Shown here: piece after piece, positions 25,907 to 34,270 of the stretch
Position numbering within the stretch: the stretch's first letter is position 1
Layout of the letters: each line of letters begins with the position of its first letter
Source: Planctomycetaceae bacterium
Lineage (GTDB): Bacteria; Planctomycetota; Planctomycetia; Planctomycetales; Planctomycetaceae
Reading direction: 5' to 3'
NCBI GenBank assembly: GCA_021732845.1
Contig: JAKFUF010000138.1
Coordinates: forward strand, 1 to 47,587
Length of the DNA stretch: 47,587 nt
Program-made: the position numbers and the translations under genes
Notes under the pieces: model-generated
What the model was told of the DNA's origin: nothing
Database searches by the model: none
The model's input: only the letters and a program-made list of their open reading frames with translations

Positions 25907-26869
25907 ATGCTGAGCCGAGTCGCCGACTCCATTTACTGGATGGCCCGCCAGGTCGAACGCGCGGAGAGCGTCGCCCGGTTTATCGATGTGAACCTGCAGC
26001 TCAACATCGACATGCCGGAAGAGTCGCCCACGCAGTGGGAGTCGCTGATTTACACCACCGGCGACCACGAGGAATTCTTCAAGCGGCACAAGACCGCGAA
26101 CCGCGAAACCGTGATCGAATTTCTGACATTCGACCGGCAAAACACCAACTCCATCCTGTCCTGCGTGCGGTTTGCCCGCGAGAACTGCCGCTCGGTGCGC
26201 GAAATTGTCTCGTCGGAGATGTGGTTCCAGCTCAACACCTTCTACCTGATGCTGATGGCCTCCGATGCCCGCCAGCGGGCGATGGAATCCCCGGACGAAT
26301 TCTTCAACGCCATCCGCACGGCGAGCCACCTGTTCAACGGGCTGACTTACGGCACCATGTCGCACGGCGAAGCCTGGCACTTCGCCCGCATGGGGGCGAT
26401 GCTCGAACGGGCCGACAAGGCGACACGGATTCTCGACGTGAAGTATTACCTGCTGCTGCCCGAAAGCACGGACGTGGGCAGCACCATCGACGACATCCAG
26501 TGGTCGGCGGTGCTCAAGTCCTGCAGCGGTTTCGAAATGTACCGCAAGCGGCATCACCGCATTTTGCCGGACCGCGTGGTCGATTTCCTGCTGTTGGACC
26601 GCGAGTTTCCGCGAGCGGTGCATCACTGCGTGCAGAAGGCCGACGAGTCGCTGCACGCGATCACGGGGACGGCGGCCGGTTCGTTTCGCAATCCGGTGGA
26701 AAAGCAGCTCGGCCAGTTGCGGGCGGAACTGGCCTACGCCCAGGTCAACGAGGTGCTGAAGGATGGCCTGCACGAGTTCTTGGACGCCCTGCAGACGCAG
26801 CTCAACCTGATTGGTGACGGCATCTTTGAGACGTTTTTCTCGCGTCCGCCGTATGTGGGCGTGGTGTAG
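25907..26869 (+). CDS. Alpha-E domain protein
   Basis: The 320-residue product starts MLSRVADSIYWMARQVERAE, the hallmark of the alpha-E family, and is helical throughout (NTNSILSCVRFARENCRSVR, MGAMLERADKATRILDVKYY). It is found almost only with circularly permuted ATP-grasp enzymes, with which it is thought to form a peptide-synthesis or modification system; the chemistry is unproven. The gene follows the ATP-grasp gene by 87 bp and is probably in the same transcript. Confidence 0.92.
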   Translation: MLSRVADSIYWMARQVERAESVARFIDVNLQLNIDMPEESPTQWESLIYTTGDHEEFFKRHKTANRETVIEFLTFDRQNTNSILSCVRFARENCRSVREIVSSEMWFQLNTFYLMLMASDARQRAMESPDEFFNAIRTASHLFNGLTYGTMSHGEAWHFARMGAMLERADKATRILDVKYYLLLPESTDVGSTIDDIQWSAVLKSCSGFEMYRKRHHRILPDRVVDFLLLDREFPRAVHHCVQKADESLHAITGTAAGSFRNPVEKQLGQLRAELAYAQVNEVLKDGLHEFLDALQTQLNLIGDGIFETFFSRPPYVGVV

Positions 26870-26904
26870 TGCCGACACCAAGGCCCGGACAGTCACGCAC
26901 CGGC

Positions 26905-26990
26905 GGGCTTGGGCCGGCTGACCGGAGGGCTCTCGCCTTTCCGCTTTCATTTGAGCGGCACGGCGCAAGCCGTCCGGTGACAGCCCGCGA
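26905..26990. repeat. 'ggcacggcgcaagccgtcc' repeat, second copy
   Basis: Contains accggagggctctcgccttt and gcggcacggcgcaagccgtc, both matching parts of the element at 20743-20845 in a different order. It lies between the alpha-E gene and the nucleotidyltransferase-HD gene. Confidence 0.55.
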
Positions 26991-27155
26991 GAAACGGATG
27001 TCCCGAACGCGTTCGAACTTTGATGCGACGCAAGACCGTGTGCGGCGGCATTCTGCCGAATCTGTGCTTCGCGCCGCCGAAAAACCGCGTACAATCTTTC
27101 GTATCCCAATGCCCGGCGCCGCTCTGATGGGCTTGATTTCGGCGCACCTGAAACA

Positions 27156-28259
27156 ATGGCTGACGACAAGTTGCGGCGGGAGATCGCGTTCGAAGCGGCC
27201 CGCCTGATGTACCTGCGGCACGAGACCGAGTATTTCCGGGCGAAGCGCAAGGCTGCCCGAAAGATCTGCAGCGACTGGATCAAACCCAAGGATCTGCCCA
27301 ACAACCGGGAGATTCGCGAGCAGATTCAACAACTGGCCCGCCTGCACGAAGGCGAAACGCGGATCGACAAGCTCCGCGAAATGCGGTTCGAAGCGCTCCG
27401 CATCATGCGCTTGATGCGTCCCTTCCGTCCCAAGCTCATCGGCAGCACGCTGACCGGCCACGTTCGCCGTGGCTCAGACATCGACATCCACGTCTTCTCC
27501 AACAGCCTCGAAGCCGTCGAGAGCGTGCTGCAGGAGGAGGGAATGACCTACGATGTCGAGCACAAACGCGTGCGAAAATACGGCGAAGAGCGGGTTTTCA
27601 CGCACCTGCATCTCCTGGACGGTTATCGCTTTGAGCTGACGATGTACGCGGAAGACAAGGCGAACTACGTCTTCAAGAGTTCGGTCACGGGTCAGGCGAT
27701 GGAGCGGGCCACCATTCCAGAACTCGAGCAGCTCCTTGCGCGGGAATATCCCGATTCCCAGATCGAAAAGGAAGTTGCCGGCATGGAAGAACGTGTCGAC
27801 CGCTTCCTGATCTACCGGGCGCTCTTGATCCCGCTTGAAAGCGTGATGCAAAGTCAGGCCTACCACCCGGAGGGCGATGCGCTCTATCACAGCCTGCAGG
27901 TGTTCGATCGGGCGCGGGACGAACTGCCGTACGATGAAGAGTTCCTCTTGGCCGCGCTGCTGCATGATGTGGGAAAAGCCATCGATCCTCACGACCATGT
28001 GCAGGCCGCATTGACGGCACTGGAAGGAACACTGACCCCGCGAACGCAGTGGTTGATTGAGCATCACATGGAGGCGCACGGCCTGGCGGACGGCACTCTG
28101 GGAGCCCGCGCCCGCCGCCGCCTCGAAGAGTCTCCCGACTTCGAAGACCTCATTCTCCTGGGCGAATGTGATCGCAAGGGCCGCGAGCGCGGAGCCCATG
28201 CGCCGGATGTCGAGGACGCCCTGGACTACATTCGCGACCTGGCGCGGATGTATGGCTGA
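27156..28259 (+). CDS. Nucleotidyltransferase-HD domain fusion
   Basis: The 367-residue product has a nucleotidyltransferase signature at residues 96-110 (GS...DID, with Asp108 and Asp110) and a possible third acid at Glu160 in RFELTMY. A C-terminal HD phosphohydrolase follows: His245 in YHSLQVF, His270-Asp271 in LLHDVGK, and His303/His304 in EHHMEAH. The order recalls CCA-adding enzymes with HD domains, but the RNA-binding region between them was not recognised. It might synthesise and degrade a nucleotide or modify a protein or RNA. The first 60 residues are basic and helical. Confidence 0.8.
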   Translation: MADDKLRREIAFEAARLMYLRHETEYFRAKRKAARKICSDWIKPKDLPNNREIREQIQQLARLHEGETRIDKLREMRFEALRIMRLMRPFRPKLIGSTLTGHVRRGSDIDIHVFSNSLEAVESVLQEEGMTYDVEHKRVRKYGEERVFTHLHLLDGYRFELTMYAEDKANYVFKSSVTGQAMERATIPELEQLLAREYPDSQIEKEVAGMEERVDRFLIYRALLIPLESVMQSQAYHPEGDALYHSLQVFDRARDELPYDEEFLLAALLHDVGKAIDPHDHVQAALTALEGTLTPRTQWLIEHHMEAHGLADGTLGARARRRLEESPDFEDLILLGECDRKGRERGAHAPDVEDALDYIRDLARMYG

Positions 28260-28270
28260 ACGACTGTGGC

Positions 28271-30097
28271 CTACTCGAATCGGACATCGTCCAGGAAAAA
28301 CTCGATTGGCCGGCCCTGGCCGGCGAGGACGAAGGCAAAGCCGGTCTTGATCCGCGTCAGATCCTGCGATCCCAAGTCGATTGTGTATTGCTTCCAGTCG
28401 CTGGTCAGGGTGACCTTGTCGAGCTTTCCCCGGCTCGAGTCCGAGAACTTTTTGTCCTTGCCGATCAGGCCGAATTCAAAGGTCAGGATCTCGCCGCCCG
28501 CTGAGCCACGGGTCCAGAAGGAGAGTGTCTTGGCTCCGGTCAGATTCCATCCGCCGGCGCGGTCACCCCAGTCTCCAGCGGGACTCTGCCAGACCACGCC
28601 GGCCCAGTTGTCGGCTGCCTGGTATCCGACCCGCAGACAAGTCTTTCCTGAATGGGTCCGGTCCGCGAACAATGGGTCCAAACGCAGTGCCTTGTGATTT
28701 CCCATCCATCCGGTTGGCACGAAGGCGGCCTTGGCAGGGTCACCTTCGTCGTAAATGACCACTGGCAGCTTTGCCTGGCGGGCTGGGGGCAACACCACGG
28801 GCCCCTTGACGAGCAGGGGCACATTGACGACGGCCGCTCCACCGTGCGGGTCATTCACGGTGGCAAACAACCGGTAGCCACCGCCGTTGCTCGGCAATCG
28901 AATCTGCGCTTTCGTCAGAGATCCAGCAATGACGGCCTCCGGAAAGGTGGGCGGCGCCGACTCGTCGTCGCCGCCGGTGCTGTAGTTCTCCGGTTCACCC
29001 CGCAACAGCCATTTGACCTGCAAGGCATCGCCTTCGAGATCGGAAGCGTCCAGCGTGGCATGGATGGTAGCGCCGGGATCAAATTGGTCCGTGGCTCCGC
29101 CCGGCTGCGCTGGGACAATTTTCAGCGAGGTGATTTGTGGACAGCGATTAGCCGGCGGCTTTCCGGTCCAGAGTTCCTGCATCGCATCCGCGGCGGCGAG
29201 CCGGCTTCCATCCGGCAGCAGCATCCCAAACCATGTCGCCGTGGCTTCCTGCTTCTGGCCCCACAAGAACGCATAGCCGCCCAAGCACGCTCCCTCTGCC
29301 GCGAGGATCCCGTCCTTGTATCCGGTGCGGTACGCGCCCGCTTTGGCAGTGCTGCTCAGTTCAGCGGGCACCCCCCAGGCATTCTTGGGCACCTCCCACA
29401 TTCCTGGCGGGCCGAATTCCGTGACGACATAGGGCTTCACGCCTCCGGCCTTCTTGTAGCGGTCAGGCAACGTGGACAGGCCGCCGTAGCTGTTGATCCC
29501 CACGATGTCGATGTCCGGGCACAGACGGTGGATGTTCTTCACCCGGTCACCGCCGATCTCTGCCACGACTGTCATCGTCGGGTGATGGGGATCAAGCTGG
29601 TGAGCCAGGCTGGCGATGTTGTTGACCGCGGACCAGATGGCGGCGTTATCGCCCTCGCCATAACCCTCCATTTCATTGCCAATGCCCCACAGCAACACCG
29701 CCGGATGATCTTTGAACTTGAGAATGATCTCACGCGCCGTGGCATACTGGCGGGCCACCTGGTCGGCGTTGTTGTAATCAAATCCGTGGCGTTCGTGACC
29801 CAGCCAGATCCCCACGGTGACAGTCAGGCCATGCTTGTGCGCCTCGTCCAGCAGCACGGGCAGATTGTCAGCCCCCCAGGTCCGCACGGAATTGCCACCC
29901 ATCCGCGCCAGCAGTTCCAGACTCCCGTTGCCGCCCACTCCACGAATGAAAAATGGCTCTCCATTGCGGGTGAGCGCATGGTGCCCTGCCGCCGTGGCTG
30001 ACAGCTTGACGATGCTGCCAGACTGGTCGGCGCGGGCCAGTGTCGCCATCATGGCGAAGAGAACGACCATCAATGTTGGGCTGGACCAGGTTCTCAT
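28271..30097 (-). CDS. Secreted clan-A glycoside hydrolase with C-terminal binding domains
   Basis: The 608-residue product has a signal peptide (SPTLMVVLFAMMATLARA). A TIM-barrel hydrolase follows: FFIRGVGGN, GNSVRTWGADN, LLWGIGNEMEG with the likely acid/base Glu142, DIVGINSYGG, and YVVTEFGPPG with the likely nucleophile Glu227. This is the retaining clan GH-A pattern, close to GH2 or GH5; the sugar specificity cannot be told. The C-terminal 270 residues form Ig-like and carbohydrate-binding-like modules (YRLFATVNDPHGG; IDLGSQDLTRIKTGFAFVLA). The start is set by the signal peptide. Its 3' end converges on the nucleotidyltransferase-HD gene. Confidence 0.88.
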   Translation of the reverse strand: MRTWSSPTLMVVLFAMMATLARADQSGSIVKLSATAAGHHALTRNGEPFFIRGVGGNGSLELLARMGGNSVRTWGADNLPVLLDEAHKHGLTVTVGIWLGHERHGFDYNNADQVARQYATAREIILKFKDHPAVLLWGIGNEMEGYGEGDNAAIWSAVNNIASLAHQLDPHHPTMTVVAEIGGDRVKNIHRLCPDIDIVGINSYGGLSTLPDRYKKAGGVKPYVVTEFGPPGMWEVPKNAWGVPAELSSTAKAGAYRTGYKDGILAAEGACLGGYAFLWGQKQEATATWFGMLLPDGSRLAAADAMQELWTGKPPANRCPQITSLKIVPAQPGGATDQFDPGATIHATLDASDLEGDALQVKWLLRGEPENYSTGGDDESAPPTFPEAVIAGSLTKAQIRLPSNGGGYRLFATVNDPHGGAAVVNVPLLVKGPVVLPPARQAKLPVVIYDEGDPAKAAFVPTGWMGNHKALRLDPLFADRTHSGKTCLRVGYQAADNWAGVVWQSPAGDWGDRAGGWNLTGAKTLSFWTRGSAGGEILTFEFGLIGKDKKFSDSSRGKLDKVTLTSDWKQYTIDLGSQDLTRIKTGFAFVLAGQGRPIEFFLDDVRFE

Positions 30098-30218
30098 GGA
30101 AGCCACCGAAACATGAGCGTTGCGCGAACTTGTGTTGGACGTGAGGCGTCCTTGTGGACAGCCTGTTGCGTATCGTAGGGTCGTCGCACTGAATCCGGAA
30201 TTCTCGCCGAGGAAAGTC

Positions 30219-30788
30219 ATGCCCCGTCGCCTCAGTTTTGCGGAATTGGAAGCAGGCCTGGAGGCGGTCCTCGCGATTCCAGCCACGAACAAACTGGTCG
30301 CCATCCATGCACGACCGGCCAAGGGCGAGCGGCTCCCGCTGACTACCGCGGAACTGTCTGCCGAGACGGGGCTGGAGCAGGACAACTGGCTGACGGAAAA
30401 CTGGTTGTTCCTTGAAAATCACCAGCCTGATCCGCGCAATCAGGTTTCGCTGATGAATTCGCGGGTCCTGCGGCTGCTGGCCGACGATGAGGAACGGATG
30501 CGGCTGGCTGGCAACAATCTGATCGTGGATTTCGATCTGAGTGAAGCCACTGCTCCCGCGGGAACGCGCGCGCAAATTGGGAGCGTCGTGCTGGAAATAT
30601 CCGATGTGCCGCACACCGGCTGTCGGAGCTTTTCCAACCGTTTCGGCTTCGACGCCACCCGCTTCGTCAACAGCCCGCGAGGGACGGCCCTCCACCTCCG
30701 TGGCCGCTACGCCCGCATCCTGACATCTGGCCAAGTCTCCGTGGGGGACGCGGTGTCACTGGCACCCACAGGACGCGAAGTGTCCTGA
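30219..30788 (+). CDS. MOSC domain protein
   Basis: The 189-residue product has the MOSC pattern: LPLTTAELSAETGLEQDNWL, SLMNSRVLRLLA, AGNNLIVDFDLSE, IGSVVLEISDVPHTGC with the conserved cysteine, and VSVGDAVSL. MOSC domains carry sulfur for molybdenum cofactor enzymes or act in small-molecule detoxification. An AGGAAA ribosome site supports the ATG at 30219. It diverges from the glycoside hydrolase gene. No molybdenum enzyme is nearby. Confidence 0.85.
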   Translation: MPRRLSFAELEAGLEAVLAIPATNKLVAIHARPAKGERLPLTTAELSAETGLEQDNWLTENWLFLENHQPDPRNQVSLMNSRVLRLLADDEERMRLAGNNLIVDFDLSEATAPAGTRAQIGSVVLEISDVPHTGCRSFSNRFGFDATRFVNSPRGTALHLRGRYARILTSGQVSVGDAVSLAPTGREVS

Positions 30789-30814
30789 GAACGCAAAACG
30801 CACGAGAAGAGTGG

Positions 30815-30925
30815 ACAGGATTTGAAAGGATGCCAATGGATGAGAAAGGATTTGTTCTCACCGGTTTCACGCCACAACATCCTGTCTCATCCTGTCTCAT
30901 CCTTTCAATCCTGTTCAATTCCCTG
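30815..30925. repeat. 'acaggatttgaaaggatg' inverted repeat
   Basis: Repeated words of the form acaggat(t)gaaaggatga occur in one orientation at 30815-30850 and inverted at 30890-30920 (catcctgtctcatccttt). A related word lies in the left arm near 419-443. Probably an interspersed element downstream of the MOSC gene. Confidence 0.5.
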
Positions 30926-30956
30926 TCACCTGCGTGCGTCCTGAGCGGGTGGCCAA

Positions 30957-31032
30957 AAAAGAGGAGGATGTTTCAAGAAACCATCCTCTTTATCTCTCGC
31001 CCTGCAATTCAAATGTCGCCAAAGGACATTTG
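30957..31032. terminator. Two hairpins between convergent MOSC and purF genes
   Basis: An imperfect hairpin at about 30957-30992 (aagagg...gtttc-aa-gaaac...cctctt), with A-rich DNA on one side and T on the other, could end transcription in both directions. A perfect one, CAAATGTC (31010-31017) with GACATTTG (31025-31032), lies just downstream of the purF stop. Both are plausible terminators; neither has a long T-run. Confidence 0.45.
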
Positions 31033-31054
31033 ACTGTGAAATTTGAAGTTCTTA
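31033..31054. repeat. AT-rich 'gtgaaatttgaa' repeat, copy 2
   Basis: actgtgaaatttgaagttct lies 12 bp after the end of purF and matches the copies near 19.9 and 33.7 kb. Confidence 0.5.
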
Positions 31055-31065
31055 GTTAGAAGTTC

Positions 31066-32670
31066 TTACGGGACGCAGGTCGGAACAACTGCCATCGGCT
31101 CGGCCTCGTAGGTGCGGCGGGCGGGGTCACCGGGCTTGGCCTGAATCGCGTTATCCGCGGCGATCTGATACAGCCGCCGGCCGGCTGACGTCGGATAGCG
31201 TTCGTCGATGCAGGCTTGGCAGAGAGCGTCTTTGGGCATCTGCACACAGCGGGCAATCGACTCGACGGGCAGATACCGCAGGCTGTCGGCACCGATGGCC
31301 CGGGCCATTTCGGCTTCCTTCTCGGCGGTGATCGGCTCCCCGTTCAAGAATTTGGGGGCGAACAGCTCTTCGATGGTCGACATGTCGATGCCATAGAAGC
31401 AGGGCGCGACAATCGGCGGGCAGGCGACGCGGACATGGACCTCTTTGGCCAGCCCACGCTCGCGCAGTTGCGAGATCAGGGCCTTCATCGTCGTGGAGCG
31501 GACAATCGTGTCCTCCACGAGCAGAACCTTTTTACCTTCCAGCACTTCCGGCAACGGTGTGTACTTCATCTTGGCCTTGTCGCCGCGGTTGCGGCTCTCG
31601 ATGAAGGTCCGTCCGACGTAGCGGTTGCGAATCAGCCCTTCCAGGCAGGGGACGCTCAACTGGAACGCCATGGAGTCCGCGGCGGCCTTGGCGGTGTCGG
31701 GCACCGGGACGACAATCGTGTCTTCGTCGATCGACACATCTTCCAGCCGGGCAAGCTCTTCACCGAGTGCCTTGCGGGTCAGGTAGACGCTGCGTTCATC
31801 CAGCGAACTACAGACGTTGGCGAAGTAGATCCACTCGAAGAAGCAGTGGGCCGTTTTGGGACTGGAGGCGAATTTCTGGAAAGAAATCTGCCCATCCTTG
31901 ATGACGATGGCCGAACCGGGCTTCAGGCTGTGAATGCTGGACTGCTTGAAGCCGAGGTTGGAGAGAGCCACGCTTTCGCTCGCGGCGGCGAACAGGGGGC
32001 CTTCGATGGCGTAGCACAGCGGCCGGATGCCCAGCGGATCGCGGGCCACGAACATTTCGCCCTGGGCGTTCAGATAAACGATATTATACGCCCCGTCAAA
32101 CCGGCGGCTCAGCTCGTTGAGCATTTCAGCCACGGTCGGCTTGCGGTCCCCCGCCAGCTCACGGCAGATCGAGTGCATGATGATTTCCGTGTCGGTTTCC
32201 CGCGCCAGATGGAAATCGTTCTGCGACAGAATCTCTTCCCGCAGTTCCGGGTAATTGGCCAGTTGCCCGTTGAAGGCGAAGCTGAACCATTTGGATTTCT
32301 CGATGTGATGCCGTTCAAAGGGCTGGGCGTAACTGCGGTCTTCGGCACCGCAGGTGGCATAGCGGACGTGGCCGATGGCCGCCGGTCCGGTGTATTCATC
32401 GAGCAGCCGCACGGCCGCGTCGTGATGGTTGAGCTGAAACACCTCGGCGACGGTCCCCACATCTTTGTGAGTGTCAATGATCTGGTTGCGTTCCGGGTTG
32501 TACGAAGTCATCCCAGCGGCCAACTGGCCGCGATTCTGGATGTCCAGCAGCATCCGTGGCACAAGCCGTGCGGCGCTGGAGGGATCGGCAATGGGGAGAA
32601 GGGGGCTGAGTCCACGGTCCGCGAGGTGATAGATCGCAACGATGCCGCATTCGTGATGCAGTTCAGCCAT
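31066..32670 (-). CDS. purF: Amidophosphoribosyltransferase
   Basis: The 534-residue product makes phosphoribosylamine from PRPP and glutamine, the first step of purine synthesis. A seven-residue propeptide precedes the Ntn nucleophile Cys8 ([14 protein letters not shown]). The glutaminase domain includes [12 protein letters not shown] and [11 protein letters not shown]. The phosphoribosyltransferase domain has [17 protein letters not shown] as its PRPP loop. Four cysteines match the iron-sulfur type ([19 protein letters not shown]). The loop EDTIVRSTT differs from the usual DDSIVRGTT, and [11 protein letters not shown] differs from HRGQDAAGI, so it belongs to a divergent subgroup. It is about 30-60 residues longer than the common forms. 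Confidence 0.95.
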   Translation of the reverse strand: MAELHHECGIVAIYHLADRGLSPLLPIADPSSAARLVPRMLLDIQNRGQLAAGMTSYNPERNQIIDTHKDVGTVAEVFQLNHHDAAVRLLDEYTGPAAIGHVRYATCGAEDRSYAQPFERHHIEKSKWFSFAFNGQLANYPELREEILSQNDFHLARETDTEIIMHSICRELAGDRKPTVAEMLNELSRRFDGAYNIVYLNAQGEMFVARDPLGIRPLCYAIEGPLFAAASESVALSNLGFKQSSIHSLKPGSAIVIKDGQISFQKFASSPKTAHCFFEWIYFANVCSSLDERSVYLTRKALGEELARLEDVSIDEDTIVVPVPDTAKAAADSMAFQLSVPCLEGLIRNRYVGRTFIESRNRGDKAKMKYTPLPEVLEGKKVLLVEDTIVRSTTMKALISQLRERGLAKEVHVRVACPPIVAPCFYGIDMSTIEELFAPKFLNGEPITAEKEAEMARAIGADSLRYLPVESIARCVQMPKDALCQACIDERYPTSAGRRLYQIAADNAIQAKPGDPARRTYEAEPMAVVPTCVP

Positions 32671-33103
32671 GGATGGTCGCTCGTAGGAGAGAAGCCGGTG
32701 TCCGCGCGGTCTTTCCGCCAGTCAATCGGAAAGGGGGCACCTTCATCGATTCCACATCATATCGGTCCGCAGGTCACTCGACCAATCGTCCAGCCCAGAA
32801 TTCGTGACCGAATGGTTGACAGTTTCCGGTTGCGCCGGGTGACTCCACCGGCTGCTTGAGAATGCAACAGCCGTTCTTCAGCCCGCTTTTCACGGAAAAA
32901 CCGTCACAATCTGCCTTCGGGTTTGGGTGGACTAGGCAAGTTGAATCGAAATGTGAACCTTCGCGGCATCTGAAAGAAAACGCGTGGTATGTTTGCAACA
33001 CACCTTGCGCAGGCGAAGTGGACTCTCAGTCGACGGGACCCGAACGCTCGGGCGAAAACTCCAACCTGCCTGCCGGATTCGCAACTTCCCCGGGTGATGC
33101 TCC
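32671..33103. promoter_or_regulatory. Divergent intergenic region between purF and cpaA
   Basis: About 430 bp that must contain the promoters for purF (reverse) and the Tad locus (forward). I saw no riboswitch, no clear -35/-10 pair and no Flp pilin gene in it. Nothing else was recognised. Confidence 0.4.
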
Positions 33104-33652
33104 ATGCCACTGTCCTCGATCATTCTCATTCTCTTTGTCTCGGTCTTCACCGCGGCTGCCGCGGTGATCGATTACCGCACCCGGCGCATTCCAAATTTCC
33201 TGACGATTCCAGCCTTCCTGGCCGGAATCGTATTTCAGATCGCGTTCCACTGGCACGAACCGATGAGGCTTTTGGACCCCGTCCAGGGTTTTGCCGTCGG
33301 CTTTGGCACCCTGTTCGTCCTCTGGATCATCGGCGGCGGCGGCGGTGGTGACGTCAAACTGATGGGAGCCCTCAGCGTGTGGCTCGGGTTCCGCATGACA
33401 CTCTACGTCCTGATTCTGAGCACGGTGTTCGTCGTGATCGGAACCGGCGCGGTGATCCTGCTCAGCACCATGACCCGTGGCTTCCGCAAAACCAAAAACA
33501 AATACCTCTCCAAGAGCATTACCGAAGGCACCAGCAAGGCCCCGGTCATCGAGACCCTGTCGGACCGCCAGGGCCGCCGGTTGATGACCTACGCCCTTCC
33601 CGTGGCTCTCGCCTGCTGGGTGGTGCTGGCCTGGATGCACCTGAAGCCGTAG
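33104..33652 (+). CDS. cpaA: Tad prepilin peptidase (CpaA/TadV)
   Basis: The 182-residue integral membrane protein has the two catalytic aspartates of type IV prepilin peptidases: Asp23 in VIDYRTRRIPN and Asp83 in GGGGDVKLMGA (the GxGD motif). It lacks the N-terminal methylase domain, as expected for TadV/CpaA. It should cleave Flp pilin and the TadE/TadF pseudopilins after a glycine. It begins the Tad gene set. A glycine run (six Gly) precedes the second Asp. Confidence 0.93.
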   Translation: MPLSSIILILFVSVFTAAAAVIDYRTRRIPNFLTIPAFLAGIVFQIAFHWHEPMRLLDPVQGFAVGFGTLFVLWIIGGGGGGDVKLMGALSVWLGFRMTLYVLILSTVFVVIGTGAVILLSTMTRGFRKTKNKYLSKSITEGTSKAPVIETLSDRQGRRLMTYALPVALACWVVLAWMHLKP

Positions 33653-33775
33653 GCCATGGGCCATTTTCGATTTTCGATTACGGATTTTCGATTGTACGCG
33701 ATTGAGCGAAATAACTGTCGAGATTCCTGCTTCGAGATGACCGTGAAATTTGAAATCTGAGATTTGAGATCTGCA
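33653..33775. repeat. Repeat-filled gap between cpaA and tadE
   Basis: Contains a tandem-like run ttttcgattttcgattacgg with a third gattttcgatt (about 33665-33693), then copy 3 of the AT-rich repeat (ccgtgaaatttgaaatctga, 33740-33772). The latter ends just before the tadE start codon. Confidence 0.55.
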
Positions 33776-34183
33776 ATGTCCCGATCCATGTCGCGAACCC
33801 CAAAACGCCGCCGCGGCTTCAGCGCCATGGAATTGTTGGTGACGCTGCCGATCCTGATGTTTCTGCTGTTCGGCCTGTTCGAGTTCGCCATTTTGTTCCA
33901 CGCCCGGACGCTGGTCGCCGAGGCCAGCCGGGTCGGAGCGCGGGCGGCGACGCTGCGCGACTGTGAGCCGGAAAAGATCGCGGACGCGGTTCGCGAGACC
34001 CTGCCCAAGTCGATGCAGGCCGGCATGGAGCTGGACTATGTGCTCGGCGAACGCACGGGTGACAAGGTGTTGATTGGAGTCCGCGTGTCGATGGCCGATG
34101 CCTCGCCCGATCTGCTCTGGCCGGTTGGGTTCTCGCTGAAAGGCCGGGACCTGTACGCAGAAACGTTGATGGTCAAAGAATAG
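33776..34183 (+). CDS. tadE: TadE-like pseudopilin
   Basis: The 135-residue product has a prepilin-type leader: RRRG followed by FSAMELLVTLP, with Glu at position +5 after the glycine, so CpaA probably cleaves it. A hydrophobic helix (LLVTLPILMFLLFGLFEFAI) follows, then the TadE-type region SRVGARAATLRD. Pseudopilins of this type act in Flp pilus assembly at the inner membrane. It is second in the Tad set. Confidence 0.88.
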   Translation: MSRSMSRTPKRRRGFSAMELLVTLPILMFLLFGLFEFAILFHARTLVAEASRVGARAATLRDCEPEKIADAVRETLPKSMQAGMELDYVLGERTGDKVLIGVRVSMADASPDLLWPVGFSLKGRDLYAETLMVKE

Positions 34184-34226
34184 TTGTCACGCACAAGCCG
34201 CCTTAAATCGCTTCCTGAAGATTCAC

Positions 34227-34251
34227 GGGTCCCCGGATCCTATCCGGTCCC
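34227..34251 (+). promoter_or_regulatory. Hairpin in the cpaB leader
   Basis: CCGGAT (34233-34238) pairs perfectly with ATCCGG (34242-34247) across a CCT loop. It lies just upstream of the cpaB ribosome site (GGAGAG, about 34261). It might modulate translation; this is only a structural observation. Confidence 0.35.
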
Positions 34252-34270
34252 TTAAAGTTTGGAGAGTTCC

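Noticed and set aside
24839-27304. Antisense reading frame of 821 codons
   Set aside because: It spans the opposite strand of two well-supported genes (ATP-grasp and alpha-E) and shows an arginine/histidine/glutamine-rich, non-protein-like composition.
32671-33103. Purine riboswitch or Flp pilin gene upstream of purF/cpaA
   Set aside because: No conserved riboswitch core and no short frame with a Flp-type leader could be seen.
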